A DNA stretch of 64,000 nucleotides from Crossaster papposus. Lineage: Eukaryota; Echinodermata; Asteroidea; Velatida; Solasteridae. Under the pieces are notes generated by a model. The model was not told the origin of the DNA. It did not search any database and saw only the letters and a program-made list of their open reading frames with translations. Positions 1 to 11,517 of the stretch are shown in pieces (position 1 is the first letter of the stretch; every line of letters starts with the position of its first letter). The DNA is taken from NCBI GenBank assembly GCA_037893245.1, contig JBAIAA010000311.1, positions 310,001 to 374,000 on the forward strand, given 5' to 3'. Both the position numbers and the translations under genes were made by a program.

Positions 1-515
1 AGATGTATGACTGCACAACAAGGTTTAGTGCGCGGTATTATGAAATACTTTACTAACTTGCAATTCTTTGAATTCCGACTGATACGAAAACCTGACTTCA
101 TTTTGTACACAAAAATAGAAAATATGGTTGCAACTTGAATAATAAGATTCGTTCAGGGTCCGGGATTGCAATAAAAGAGTTATACGTCACATTGGAATTG
201 AATTAACTTTGTATCATTTAAGATCATGACATTTAAAGAGAAAAAATACCTGATTTGTGTTTAGAAAAAGGTTGGGAATCGAGGCTTGGTAAATTCGTAG
301 CCCAGTCCCCGGGGCTAACACGCGACCGGGTGCGAACAAAAAACATCCCAACACGGCAAGCCTATAGAAACACTGCCCACAACGAAGCTACCAATTAGAC
401 GAGGGAAGAACCCAGTATCCTGAGGTTACGGGTTGGGATGGGTGTTTCAAGACAGAACAATCTGGGGTTGGTTCTTCATAAAGCTCTTGGGAATTTAGGG
501 ATTTCTATAGCTCAC
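1..515 (-). other. partial intron downstream of BMPER exon 10
   Basis: This is the intron after the last visible BMPER exon, running off the left edge. I looked on the minus strand for the next expected exon (end of VWC5, a CC-x-x-C motif, then the von Willebrand D domain) and found nothing of that kind. No repeat or other gene is recognisable. Confidence 0.6.
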
Positions 516-623
516 CCTCGGACAGACATCTGATGTAGATGGGCACGTTTCCGTTGAGCACACCGTATCGCCACCCACGCATTGACACGTTTCGCACGCG
601 TGTAGCGCCCACATTTCCCCTTC
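516..623 (-). CDS. BMPER: BMPER/crossveinless-2 exon 10 (first half of VWC5)
   Basis: Codons 300-335 of the assembled reading frame. The exon opens after a ttcccag acceptor and reads EGEMWALHACETCQCVGG, the CxxCxC core of a VWC domain, then continues through a TVCSTETCP-like stretch to CPR. It ends at a GTGAGC donor. Length is 108 bases, phase 0 in and 0 out. In the BMPER family this is where VWC5 begins after the short linker carried by exon 9. The CCxxC half of VWC5, the von Willebrand D domain and the TIL domain are not in the window, so the gene is cut here by the window edge, not by mutation. Motif spacing and gene order make the assignment strong. Confidence 0.88.
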
Positions 624-2045
624 CTGGGAATGAAAAGATGGGTGGTCGTGTGATACAAGCAAAACCAAGACAATGCCGTTGTGTTAAAACTGGGCTTCCC
701 TAATCAAATACTAATAAAGTCGTGGTGATATTTCAGGGGAAAAAAAAGGTTTAGTTAAGATGGCATATAACCTGGGTATATTATTATAAAGGTCGTGTGT
801 TTAGTTAGCCTTGGGGCACTAGTGAACCTTTGAAACAAGCTTGCGGTAACGGGTAACCTTTCCTGCTAACAGCTCGACGCTCTATCCACAACCGTTTGCT
901 GGAACCCACTTGGGGGAAAAGGTCGCTTTCCGTTCGTGTATTGGGGGCGGACTCGGTCAGTTCATTGTATGGTTGCGCCGCGGACTTCCGCTTTGTTGTT
1001 ATCGTAATTTGGACGTAATCAATAAACCCCAAATTAAATAGAAAAGAGAAGAAATTGGTTACACTCAGAAAATTGTTTTAAAAGTTTCGCCCCTTGCCTT
1101 TTTCTTTTCTTCCCAACGAAACAACCCGGAAAAGAACCTTAAGAACACAACTACAATAGAAACTGTCTGTGTAAAAAAATATATAATTGTGATTTGGGAC
1201 AGTATATTTTAAGGTTTGAGCGAAGTTCACTCAAAACCAAACTCATTATTCTCATTTTGTACTTCTGTATTTAACCCCAATCTGTCGTGTGGTGGTCTGA
1301 AAGGGACAATAAAATGGTTCACAAACACATACTTTGTTGAAGATAGCAATTTTCTGCAATATTCCTTAGGAATTATGATGACACTTCACAGTACAATCGT
1401 CTTATATCAAAACACTTGAGCCCATTCTGCCGTTGGGGATAATGTTATGATACAGTACAATGGAGCTAAAATAATGCACGGAATGCTAAAGTTAGGAAAA
1501 AGAAATGTGAATTCCAACAAACCCACTCCCAGGGCGTGCCTTCGTTACGCCCTCACGCCCCCCCCCCTATATTTTTCAAATCTTGGTTTCGTCTGAGCTT
1601 TGGTTGCCACCTCTAGCTCTACTTCCAAACTTTGTCATCATACAAAAGGGTGTGATGTTCTTAACCAGTTCGCGCCGGGATTATTTTAACATCGCCGAGC
1701 CGACGGGCGGGATTATTTTTAACGAAACTCGATCCGAAGCGTGTTCAGGCCGATAGTGCTGGGTAGCACACCCACGCATTTCCAGCCTTGCGCGCTGCTG
1801 ACATACATTTCCGAACTTGAACTTGGCGTATTTATTCGTCATCCGTTTTGAATTTGGGGAAATTTTTGCGTTTATATACGTCATCCGGCGCGAACTGGTT
1901 AAACAGTATATAGACCTGTTTCGGGAATTGTCCTCCATCAAAACACGGACGTATATATTTAGCCTAGAAAATCGCATAAAGTACCGAGCCGGAACTGAGG
2001 TCGAGAATTTCAAAATGCTCTTTGAAACTGTTGTATTTTTTTTAC
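624..2045 (-). other. intron 9 of BMPER
   Basis: Intron between exons 9 and 10. It holds a TTAA-flanked inverted-repeat element at 1661-1902, a C-run near 1558-1566 and otherwise unrecognised AT-rich sequence. Several short open frames on both strands have no recognisable domain and are taken as chance. Confidence 0.6.
1661..1902. mobile_element. short inverted-repeat transposon (MITE) with TTAA ends
   Basis: A perfect terminal inverted repeat of 18 bases, TTAACCAGTTCGCGCCGG at 1661-1678, returns as its complement at 1885-1902. The outer TTAA on both sides fits a TTAA target-site duplication, as seen for piggyBac- and Kolobok-type elements. The 242-bp length has no room for a transposase, so this is non-autonomous. 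Superfamily is inference from TTAA only. Confidence 0.75.
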
Positions 2046-2183
2046 CTGATAAACGTTGCCGGCATACCGACACGTTCTAGGTTTGCATTGGGGGCAGCAT
2101 TCTCCTTCCGCGTGAATGATATCTCCGACTGGGCAGTCGAGCTCTGCTTGACAGACTGTTCTCTGGCAAACCACCGTCGAATC
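2046..2183 (-). CDS. BMPER: BMPER/crossveinless-2 exon 9 (end of VWC4, start of VWC5)
   Basis: Codons 254-299. It opens after a tgtacag acceptor with DSTVVCQRTVC, which matches the family's DSTVVCKR segment, passes through GECCPQCK (the CCxxC close of VWC4) and ends in TCRYAGNVYQ, the opening CxxxGxxY of VWC5. The donor is GTAAAA. Length is 138 bases, phase 0 in and out. The linker between VWC4 and VWC5 is short, as in vertebrate BMPER. Secreted, disulphide-rich segment; VWC domains bind BMP ligands in this family. Confidence 0.9.
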
Positions 2184-2625
2184 CTGTACATGTACAACAG
2201 ACACGAATGAAAATTAGCTAGACAACAACGAAACCCGTTTATTGTACAACCTTTACGACAAACGTGACTCAAAATATATCAAGCCAAGTAGTGGCTTTAC
2301 CGTTACAAAACATTACACCGAGCTGTACAACAAACGAGACTACAAAATATTGCAGCCCCCAACAATTAATTGCCCCAAAAATGAATTAACAAACGTATCA
2401 AAACATTCTCAACTTGATCTCAAGGTTAAATCGCAATTTTCGTAAAGGATTCTTAACTGTGTACGGATGGTCTTATCTCAAGCCGGATATCTGAAATAAA
2501 ACCACATGACCTTAAATTGAAAGACCACGACTTAGGATGACAAAACAAGGTTCCTTCCATATTTGTGTCAACTCTAGTAAATCCTGAATCAAAACAACTA
2601 TACAACACTCATAAAAAACACTTAC

Positions 2626-2732
2626 CAGACAAACGCACTTCGTGCACTTCTCTGCTAAGACATTTTGTCCGTCATCGAAAACACTCGAGCCGAACAAACA
2701 TCGGTGACCCAAATCGAAGACTTTTCTGGGGG
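2626..2732 (-). CDS. BMPER: BMPER/crossveinless-2 exon 8 (first half of VWC4)
   Basis: Codons 218-253. After a ctcgtag acceptor it reads PRKVFDLGHRCLFGSSVF and later CTKCVCL before a GTAAGT donor. The RKVFDL segment ahead of CLF is a distinctive linker found in BMPER between VWC3 and VWC4, and is the single best identifier of the gene. Length is 107 bases, phase 1 in and 0 out, matching the preceding and following exons. Confidence 0.92.
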
Positions 2733-3587
2733 CTACGAGGAAAACCATTTCTGTCATCGTGTTAAGATTAAGCGCCATTATGCATGTGTCAGTACTCAAT
2801 TAAGAATAAACCACAAGACGAAATTAGGAAAAAAACATGAGTGCACGACAGCATTGTGCAGGGCACTTATATGTCGACTGGCCGTTAGTCGCCTAGGCTT
2901 CTATAATTCAATTTTTATCATTTCCTGTGTTAAAAGTGTATTGACATCAAATCGTTCCAAAGACACTACATTTACAGCAAAACTGCGAAGGGTGCTGAAC
3001 GCTAGATATCCGCAATTAGGTTTTCCCCCAAATAGTCTTTGATTAAAGAAGACAGTTATTGGCCAATATTTCTATCAGGCGATGACAGGCCTACTCGTTG
3101 CAATTACAATTTTCTTTTCCATATGTCTCGGGTAAATAGAAAATGACTGTTATGTTACAAACAATATTGACTACATGTACATGACTTTTCGCCAGGACAG
3201 CATTTTGTTTGAGTTACAGGTCACATATTTGAGCAAACCTTTTGGGCAAAACTTGTAAGCAATTTATGATTGTTACTTCGTTTCTGCACCAATGGTTGGT
3301 GCACACATGGACACTCAAATTGAAAACGCCAGTAGACATAAATAGCAAATTACACACGTACATACAACAAACCTTAAGTGAAGTTAGTGAGGGTACACCA
3401 TAATGTAGTGTTTGTCTTCATGCATACTATAGCCATTTCACACTAATGTATTCGTCATGGCGAAAGGAGTCGCAGTTCATAGATTTTTGTTGTTGTAAGG
3501 TTACACCAACACGTGGTTATTTTTTTCTTAGGAAGTTTTAGCAGATTCAGAGGAAACAGTCGTTTAAACCAGAGTGCCTTGACTTAC

Positions 3588-3687
3588 CTGAGCATTCCGG
3601 ACAACATTTCCCAGGTAGCGTTTTCTGTTGATTCTTGGGGCACGAGAGCACCGGACACGTAAGCCGTTGACACGTCAGACCAGATTT
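3588..3687 (-). CDS. BMPER: BMPER/crossveinless-2 exon 7 (second half of VWC3)
   Basis: Codons 185-217 plus one base. It starts KSGLTCQRLTCPVLSCP and closes with GKCCPECS before a GTAAGT donor. This is the C-x-C-P...SCP...CCxxC half of a VWC domain. The acceptor is aaaactag. Length is 100 bases, phase 0 in and 1 out, the same length and phases as exon 3, which is the equivalent half of VWC1; this reflects duplication of a two-exon VWC module. Confidence 0.9.
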
Positions 3688-4644
3688 CTAGTTTTTAGAA
3701 AGAAGGAAATCAATAACGTTTTGTTTTCTCTGTTCACAGAAAAAGTTAAAACCAAAAATCCAGAAAGACTTTCCTTCCAAGGTCAGTCAAATGTTAGGTT
3801 GACAGGTGAGCCTACGTTTCTAGTTTTGAAGGGAGGATATGAATAATTCGTTTTACATTAACAGAGGTGGCAATACAAATTGGGGACGAGAAAAACTTCC
3901 CTTTCTCAAGGTCAACTGCAACTCAGTGAGGGAGTTAAGGCGAATCTTCTGACGAGTTTGGCGTGAATCAGGAGCGGGATTAGCCTGGCTCCGGGGGGAA
4001 ATTGGAAAAATCGGTACCGACCGAACGGTGCCATCGGCTGCAAGGGCGTGATTCACAAACACCTCATTGATGGAGAAGATACCGTAGGTGCCAGTCCAAA
4101 TCTCTTGATACCGTGCTTAAAAGATTAACCGGTGATTACAGGTTGGATTGGGACAACTTGGCGATCGTGTCTCCAGACGTTGATAAACAACTGCGTTCAT
4201 CGTGGACCACACTTCTCACGAGTTTCGATCCTTTTGGCAACAACGTTGTTTAATTTTGTAATGTTTTATGGCCTGAAAAGCCATTTTCTCTACTGCAAAC
4301 AACTTGGTCGTAAAAGCATGGAGGACTGCTCTTATTCCTCCATGGTAAAAGTTGCCATAACAGAAAACATATTTTCACTGGTTCGTGCATAGTGCCACCC
4401 AACTATCTCTGCTACTTTTTGTGTGTGAAAGGTGTGAACAGTTCTTAAAAATTCGTCCTGGTCTGTTGTAGTACAAAACCGGTTCTTTAAGAATATGAAT
4501 CCACATAAACATAATTATGGGCCAATAAACTGCGACAAATTTAAAGATTCCTTGACCGGTTTTAGTTTGTACGATTTGCATACGAACACGGAAGGGAAAC
4601 TGCATATTTTGAACCGTACCGTACCGGGGCAACCTCAAGCGTAC

Positions 4645-4730
4645 CTTGCACGTGCACTCGACGCAAGCGTCATCATCAGACATAATGGTCGCTCCCAGCT
4701 CGGCGTAGCGTTTGCCTTCAAAGGAACACT
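4645..4730 (-). CDS. BMPER: BMPER/crossveinless-2 exon 6 (first half of VWC3)
   Basis: Codons 156-184. After a cccttag acceptor it reads CSFEGKRYAELG and ends with CVECTCK before GTACGC. The pattern C-x-x-x-G-x-x-Y then CxxCxC is the N-terminal half of a VWC domain. Length is 86 bases, phase 1 in and 0 out, identical to exon 2. Confidence 0.9.
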
Positions 4731-6450
4731 CTAAGGGAAAAAAGTACACGGTTGGGTAATAGAGTAACAGCACTGACAGATCTGAACTATCCTGGGTTTA
4801 TACGGTGGTTTGGCGCAGTGCGGGGTGTGGGGAACATGTGGTGGCAGAAGTCCATTCCCCGAGGGTGAAGCTTTTTATAGAAAAAAATGAAATAATTAGG
4901 TCTTCGGTTGTACCACCAAGGAACACATTATGTCAGCAGAGCTTCTTATTCATACAAAGTGCCGATATATCCATACTTTATCATGCAATGTCGCGTACGC
5001 TACATTTGGTGGTTGCTTAACACTGTTTATCTAGCTTGACTGATTTTCGTTGTTTGAGGTCAATTTCCCTTTAAAGGGTCCATTAGATGAACGTTTCTTA
5101 TAGGAACACATTTGGTGCCACTTTGGGCTCCCCTTCAAGGTATGAAAACTATTTCACATATCCTTTTCGTTTATTTTATTGAAGAGTGCATTTCTTTAGC
5201 CTAAGAAATTAACGAATCCCCTTGCTTTTCTGGACAACCGAGGGCGCTGTTGCTAAATACGAGACAATACCGTAAATTTCTTAACAAGTTGAATGACCTG
5301 CGCAGGCCTGATTCAGTCATTCTATAAGGGGCATCAGAAGATCGTTCAGAAGTTGCAGCTTCAGGATAGATTCTACTAGGATCAATACGCCAGGCTCTCC
5401 TCAAATTTCATAAATAAACTTTGTCAAATCAAATCACAAAAGAAAAAAACACGATTGACAAAAGAAAAATCCTCTTCTTTAATGTGCTTTGATACAAAAG
5501 AACCTTCATCACAATCAAAAATTGAGAAGCATTCGTCGCCTCTCAATTCGTTTTGCACGTTCTTCGCCACTTATGCTGCCAAGCATAAACATGCAGCAAA
5601 ACAGCGTTTCAATGAGTTCAAAAAGCCACGTACTGCGCCATCACACGTCATCGTTTTATGACGTCATCAACAAATGGCTTCTAAATATAGGCTACAGCCT
5701 AGATACGTTTTCAATATTAGCCGTTTGTTTTTTGAAAATATGTAGGTACAAGAGATTTGAAGTCCGCTATAACTAGACTGTTGTGGTTAAGTTTTGTGGC
5801 TGTACTGAACGACTCGTGTACAAGACTACGTCATCGTTTGACGACAATGTGCTGCATTTAGATCACAGAGTGGTTGATGCTTATATTTCAAGTATAAACC
5901 ATCCCTACCCCACAGCCTGTTAAAAACTGTTTTTGTCATCTAAAGTGTGTCTGATTATAGACTAGGTGAGCGAGTTAAAAAGTTCAAAAGCATCAATTAA
6001 TTTCACCACGCGTCGCGTGCAAGAACGTCATCGCGACAAGTTGGCGCTAAATTATCGATATGCATCGTTCATTATGACAGCGACTACCCTCTCCGTGTTC
6101 TTACCAAGTGGGTTTATAAGATAAAACAACAATGTCCTGTGAATATAAAGATAAATGAAAACAGTCAGCGCCCTCTGGGGTTGGAAAATGTACATTGTTT
6201 ACATCTAAATTCTACCAAATAATTCTACCCAGCAATTCTGCCAATGTAACAAAACTGCCAACGAATCTTAGTATGAAGTATTTTAAGAATTCCTGCAGAG
6301 ATTGAGAAGACATTCAACTTTAGTCAAGATTCAGTTCCACCCTATTGTTTTTCAAAATCTGGGGTTAAGATGAGGGGTGGGGCGGGAGATGGAGGATTTG
6401 TTGTCACTTGACACTTGACAGTGATAATTTAGCAATGAACACAATCATAC

Positions 6451-6541
6451 CTGGACATACCGGGCAGCATTCGCCTGGGACAATGACTGCATTTGAGCAC
6501 ATCACCACACACTGCGTCCGCGAGGCAGTCACTACACCTTC
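6451..6541 (-). CDS. BMPER: BMPER/crossveinless-2 exon 5 (second half of VWC2)
   Basis: Codons 126-155 plus one base. It reads EGVVTASRTQCVVMC and closes with GECCPVCPG; the EGVVT...RCVV segment is a recognisable BMPER feature of VWC2. The acceptor is gttcacag and the donor GTATGA. Length is 91 bases, phase 0 in and 1 out. Confidence 0.92.
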
Positions 6542-6593
6542 CTGTGAACAAGAAAGCCATCGAAAAACTACTGGGTTGCTAGAGTTATAGTCA

Positions 6594-6714
6594 CGGTCAA
6601 TCGTCGGTCAATCGTCGGTCAATCGCAGGTCAATCGCAGGTCAGTCGCAGGCCAGTCGCAGGCCAGTCGCAGGCCAGTCGCAGGTCAGTAGCAGGTCAGT
6701 AGCAGGTCAGTCAT
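6594..6714. repeat. 11-bp minisatellite (about 11 units)
   Basis: Eleven consecutive units of the form CGGTCAATCGT grading into CAGGTCAGTCG and CAGGCCAGTCG. Neighbouring units are most alike, so the array looks like it grew by local slippage. It lies about 50 bases upstream of the exon 5 acceptor in BMPER intron 4. Confidence 0.85.
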
Positions 6715-7073
6715 CCGCAATTCACAATTCAATCACAAGTAATCATAGGTACTTCACAATTCAATCGAAAGTTATCACAAGTCATCACAAGTCACCATAC
6801 CCCCACCAGAACGGAATCGGACGTGTGGGTATTAATGCGGTCTCCGCAACAGTAAAAAAAACTTTAAAAAACCCACAAAACCAACAAACAAAACACCCAA
6901 AACGGTAGCGGTGATCCAGTGAGCTGGTAAAATCAGATAGGTTTTCGGCAGGATTTAAATTCTAACATTTGAAATATCCACACAGATATTAGCGCACAAC
7001 TCGGAGGAATTAGTAGAGAGCCTAGAGGGAATAGCAGATACTACTCAGACATAGTCCTAACTAACCGACTTAC

Positions 7074-7156
7074 TCGACATTCAAACTGTTGACATGGGTC
7101 GTTATGCGCAACCCAACGCTGCCCACTCGTGTATTCGTCTCCATTATATCTGCAAA
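7074..7156 (-). CDS. BMPER: BMPER/crossveinless-2 exon 4 (first half of VWC2)
   Basis: Codons 98-125. The correct acceptor is ctgaaaag at 7157-7158, not the more obvious ttgcag eight bases further in: only the first keeps frame with exon 3 and restores the opening cysteine (CRYNGDEY). The exon then reads DPCQQFECR and ends at a perfect GTAAGT donor. Length is 83 bases, phase 1 in and 0 out. Confidence 0.88.
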
Positions 7157-7439
7157 CTTTTCAGCAAAGAGAAAAACAATTGCAGTGAATCACAAAACAT
7201 GACACTATACATTTGAATCATGTCAATGACTGCACGTTGCAATTTCAATTACAGTTTCAATCAGACAACGGATCCTTTAGGACAAAATAGTTATTAAAAA
7301 CCAACTTTCGGTTACAAAACATAAATAATGTGGTGCACATAAGTAATTAAATAAAGATGTTTCTTAATCGGACTAATACAATTAAGTCTTGGTGTCCTTA
7401 AAACATCATCAATTTCTCAGATTTTGTTTTAAAACCCAC

Positions 7440-7539
7440 CTTTACATTTTTCACAACAGCTTTTCCCGAGAGAAGTAAATATGAGGGCGCACTGATCCAG
7501 CTTCGGGCACGTTTCCCGTTTGCATATTATGACCCCATT
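7440..7539 (-). CDS. BMPER: BMPER/crossveinless-2 exon 3 (second half of VWC1)
   Basis: Codons 65-97 plus one base. After a tttgcag acceptor it reads NGVIICKRETCP, then CALIFTSLGKSCCEKCK, ending at GTGGGT. The CKRExCP and CCExCK segments match VWC1 of BMPER. Length is 100 bases, phase 0 in and 1 out. VWC1 of this family is the domain that contacts BMP in published structures of CV-2. Confidence 0.92.
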
Positions 7540-9359
7540 CTGCAAAGGAAATAAAATATTCCCTTTCATATGCGACCTAAAACTTAAAGATCTCAAACAG
7601 GCCATGTCTTCGAGATATTACGTCACAAAGGGATTGGCTTCACAAATGTGTACGCAGTGTATGTAATCCAACGTGGATAATGCACCGACGTTCACCAGGT
7701 GACGTTATGATTACGTCATCATAGTGCTTGTCCAGACAGATCAATTGAGACTTCACCAAACTCGCCGCTGTCAGAAATACGACAGCCGGAGATTTTGAAG
7801 GAAGCGGACACAAACACGAACAGTATCGTCGCAATAAAACGGTGCCTTGATGAAGGTTGATCGGATTAAAACTCAGTGGTTCCTCTCTCTTCCTAATGGT
7901 AGCTTTCAAGAAGGGGCTTTCTAGAGGGAAGATACGCGGGGATTTGCAGATTTCTGCGGTCCAGACACGACACTGTAGGGACAGCTTTGAGGCCCGAACA
8001 AGTATACAAGAGCTAGCGCCGGAGTGTTGTACATGATATGCATTAAAAAGGGAAACACTTCCCGTGTGGTCGTTGACTGTTGGGGCAACGTGACGCCTTT
8101 TGCTTGTTCTTGCGTCGATAATCCTTCTTTTTGGTTGACTCTGCTCTTAAAATACAAGCCTGACTCGCATAATCGCCCATCATGTTTCAACACCAGCACT
8201 GTAATTGTTCTGTTTATGCCAACACAGTTTTGCTTTACATCCAGAATACTTACCAATACATTGTACATGTACATACACAATTATACCAATATATCGCCAT
8301 TAAAAACAATGGTTTCGTAAAGGCAGTTGTTATATTTTTGTTTAACATAAAGGACAGAAAGCTAAAGTGGTGAGGATCAGGGTTAAGTGGATAACTCTTC
8401 ATACACTTCTTACATCATACACTAAGACTCCTTACGTGCTGTTAAAGTGAACGTTTATCTATTTGGCCTACATGTATTATTCCCTAATCAAATGTTGACG
8501 TTCGTACTACAAGAACAAAAATCACGAATGATTTATGAATGAGTTTTTATGTTGCTGCAAAAAATCTACTTTTAAAATTAGGACACGTAAGAAATTATGA
8601 CCTCACCACCTATTCTTGGTAAACAAAACCAAATTTTCACACACGCTCATTAAAAATAAAAGACCAGTCCTCCTAAACAAAAAAGAGGTGGGAATTAAAA
8701 TGCATTCGGCGACAGTCTCAAAATAGAACAACTTGCCCGAGAAAAAAAATTAAAATTGGAAACCACAATTTCCCGCTCTGTGTACAGAAAGCGAAAAGGG
8801 TACCTCGGGGCCAGCTTTCTCACAATCCATTAACAAATTGGAATAAAACTATCGAAGAGAAAAAAGGGGAAAAGAAACTGCCCCTTTTTTATCCTTTGTG
8901 TTTGGAATGGAAAGTGGTTGCGGAAAATCAAGTGTTGTAAATGTATAGATAGAGTTTGCGGCAATTGTTCAACACGTTTGATGGGGCCAAACAGTTTGGG
9001 TCATTTAGTTCTACGGTTGGTGATTTTATTGTTATTGTTATCTTTTAAAAATCATCTTTAAATCTGGCAATGAAAACGGCTTCTAAAAGTGCACGTGTAC
9101 ATGCACTGTAGACAAAACTAAGGCCAAAACTGAAAAACCCAAACGAAGCAGACGATACAGAATTGTTTTATAATTATTTGAGCCGAAACCCCCAGAATAA
9201 TATTCCACGGAATAAGGTTTATGGACTAATAAAGTACATTAAGTTTGTAAATCTACGATTGGGTGGGAATCGAACCTCGGCAACAGATGTAGAGGGTGAT
9301 AACACTTGGTCAACCAACCTCCGAACTCGACCCCGAGTCCCTTATTAATGTTTACCCAC

Positions 9360-9445
9360 CTTGCAGACACACTGTATGCACGGGTTGCCTAACAAGATCG
9401 GCAGCGTCACCACTTCCCCTTCCTTGTCACATTTAGCCCTGTCTC
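9360..9445 (-). CDS. BMPER: BMPER/crossveinless-2 exon 2 (first half of VWC1)
   Basis: Codons 36-64. After a tctctgctag acceptor it reads DRAKCDKEGEVV, then LPILLGNPCIQCVCK, ending CAAG before GTGGGT. The KCxxEGE...NPCIxCVC pattern is the start of BMPER VWC1. The first codon is completed by a G from exon 1. Length is 86 bases, phase 1 in and 0 out. A 49.8-kb intron separates it from the only compatible signal-peptide exon. Confidence 0.92.
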
Positions 9446-9732
9446 CTAGCAGAGAGAAAAAAAACAGACGGGAAGAAAAAAAGAAGAGACATTGAGAAAC
9501 TTGACTCCGGAAATAAACTTCAGCAAATCTGGCTGAGACTAATTTTCTTGTGGATAAGGTTTGCGTTAAATGCGTAGCCTCGAACTTCCCGCCAAATGCT
9601 GTGCGTATTGCCACTTTCCTTCGATTTCCAAACTCTTACTGCTGGCCCAATTTCCAGATGCACAAGTAAGTATACTGTGGTATGGGATACAGACTTTTGA
9701 TCAAAATAAAGAGAAATGGTATTTGTTTGTTT

Positions 9733-10084
9733 CTGTTGATGGGTTGTTGAAGATTGTGATGCTGAAGTTGTAAATGCTGTTGTAGGTTGTTTATGATGTT
9801 GATATTGCTGTTGATGATGATGTTTATGTTGAAGATGACGATGCTGAAGTTGAAAATGTTGTAGGTTGTGGAGGATGTTGTTGTTGCTGTTGATGACGAC
9901 GTTTATGTTGAAGACGACGATGGTGAAGTTGTAAATGTTGTTATCGGGTTGTTGACGTAATTGCTGTTGATGACGATGTTGAACATGATGATGATGTTGT
10001 TGATGACGATGCTGTTGTTGGTGCTGATGTTGTGGTTGTTTGGTGCTCATGTTGTGGAAGTTGATGTTGTTTATGATGATGTCG
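9733..10084. repeat. GTT/GAT trinucleotide-rich degenerate repeat
   Basis: Irregular runs of GTT, GAT, GAA and GCT with a larger period visible in repeated phrases such as GATGTTTATGTTGAAGA near 9821 and 9898. Read on the minus strand it gives a Gln/His/Asn-rich open frame, which is a by-product of the trinucleotides. Confidence 0.75.
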
Positions 10085-11438
10085 GTGTTATCTGCCTACT
10101 TTCATTGTGTAATCATTTATGTAATAACGATTTTTGTTTTATTTGTTGTTAATTCTCATTTCTTAGTAAAACAAATATGAGGTCGAATTGACTAAACTTT
10201 AATTTAGGTAATTTTGTTTTCACAACAAACGCCATACACATTCAATAAAAGTGGCAAGTTTTGGAAATTATATTTCAGGATCGAATCTGTTTCAACTCTT
10301 CGAACAACTCTTCGGCCAAATACTTAATATGCTTTATTGTCAACGCAGGGGTTATCAAAGTACCTATCCCGTTCCACTTTACTTGTTGAAGAACAGCCCG
10401 CCAACTTTTTTGTTCTGTATTCTTTACATCTTTCGTGCATGTGCCTTTTTATTACACATCAAAAATTGAGGTTAAACTGATGTCATAACAATCGGAAAGA
10501 GTTCTCTTTATAAAGAGGACAAATGACATTTTGTGGTATATATTTTTTCCCTTTTCATTTATTGCCATTCAGTCAGTATTTTCCCTTTGCCTGTTGAAAT
10601 CTGGTTATCAATCCCTTCAAAGTATTCAGTGAGTCACGACCGGCCCTTTTTTCTTTGGTCGTTGTTTTCTTCTTTCAATACCGATTTCTGTTATGGAAAA
10701 ATCACTCGGATGATCCATCTTGCGGCAAGATCTGGCGAGCTGGCACATCCTTTCAATTGTGACAAGCTTGCAGCAGGCAGTGCGTGAACTTAGTGCCCGC
10801 GGCCATAACAGGAAAACAAAATACATCAGCTCTGTACCTGTCGAACAGAACCATACTGTGGCTGTATTGACAACTTAAAACCTGCGAACAAATGTCAATT
10901 GGGAAATTTAGCGCCACAGGCAAAGATGAATAATAATAGCTCTGTTAACGCGTACACAGTACCAGAGTTCAAAATCACATATAAATAAATGTGAATGCAG
11001 TACGATTTCTGTTGCAATAAACTTCTGACAAACACACACAGACGAAAGAATGCTGAATAGGCCTCCCACAGGTGAATCGTATACGTGAACCTGTTGAGGG
11101 CAATTAGGCCCCGCCCTATAGACATAAACCTGACCGGTCCTTTAGGCCGGGGGTCATCTGTCTGAAACTGCGGGACAACTCAGCACGATGGGTGTGGTGG
11201 CGGCAAGCACCACTTAAAAATCAATGACACCCATCTGATACTGATACTGCAACCAAAAAGAAGTGTTACTCGCTGAGTAACTATGTGTCATTGACATTGA
11301 TAACAAGCAGAACTCGTCTCGTATTATTCTTTAACCCGGCGTTAGGTTCAATTATAGTTTCGAAAAAACTTGAGGACTTAAAATATCCCATAATAAAGTT
11401 GTGGGGAGAGATGATGGTGAATGATCACTTACCCACAT

Positions 11439-11517
11439 AGTTGCGATAATCGTAACCCTCCATCCTCCCGACGGTCGAAGACCGTCGGGAGGATGGTGGG
11501 TTACGATTATCGCAACT
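11439..11517. repeat. 38-bp-arm inverted repeat with 3-nt loop (cruciform-capable)
   Basis: Left arm 11439-11476 begins AGTTGCGATAATCGTAACCC and ends CGACGGTC; the right arm 11480-11517 is its complement with one mismatch (T against A partner near the middle). The loop is GAA. Arms this long with a tiny loop are rarely kept in genomes. No transposon ends are obvious. Confidence 0.9.

Larger units (their letters stand above)
2184..6450 (-). other. introns 5-8 of BMPER
   Basis: Besides exons 6, 7 and 8, listed separately, this stretch contains only AT-rich intron sequence. I see no repeat array, no inverted-repeat element and no second gene. Short open frames here are shadows of the VWC exons or chance. 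Confidence 0.55.
6542..9359 (-). other. introns 2-4 of BMPER
   Basis: Contains exons 3 and 4, listed separately, and an 11-bp minisatellite at 6594-6714. The remainder, including the 1.8-kb intron 2 (7540-9359), shows no recognisable repeat, RNA gene or other coding exon. Confidence 0.55.

Noticed and set aside
805..1032. 75-codon minus-strand frame as a BMPER exon
   Set aside because: Lacks VWC or VWD cysteine patterns and the frame is not needed: exons 9 and 10 join in phase without it.
9520..10050. 176-codon Gln/His-rich frame on the minus strand
   Set aside because: Produced by GTT/GAT trinucleotides; its right part overlaps ordinary repeat and its left part reads through the region upstream of exon 2 without a splice logic.
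10626..10826. Alternative BMPER first exon on the minus strand beginning MYFVFLLWPRALSS
   Set aside because: No GT donor in the right phase after the hydrophobic part; the exon at 59238 fits phase and sequence better.
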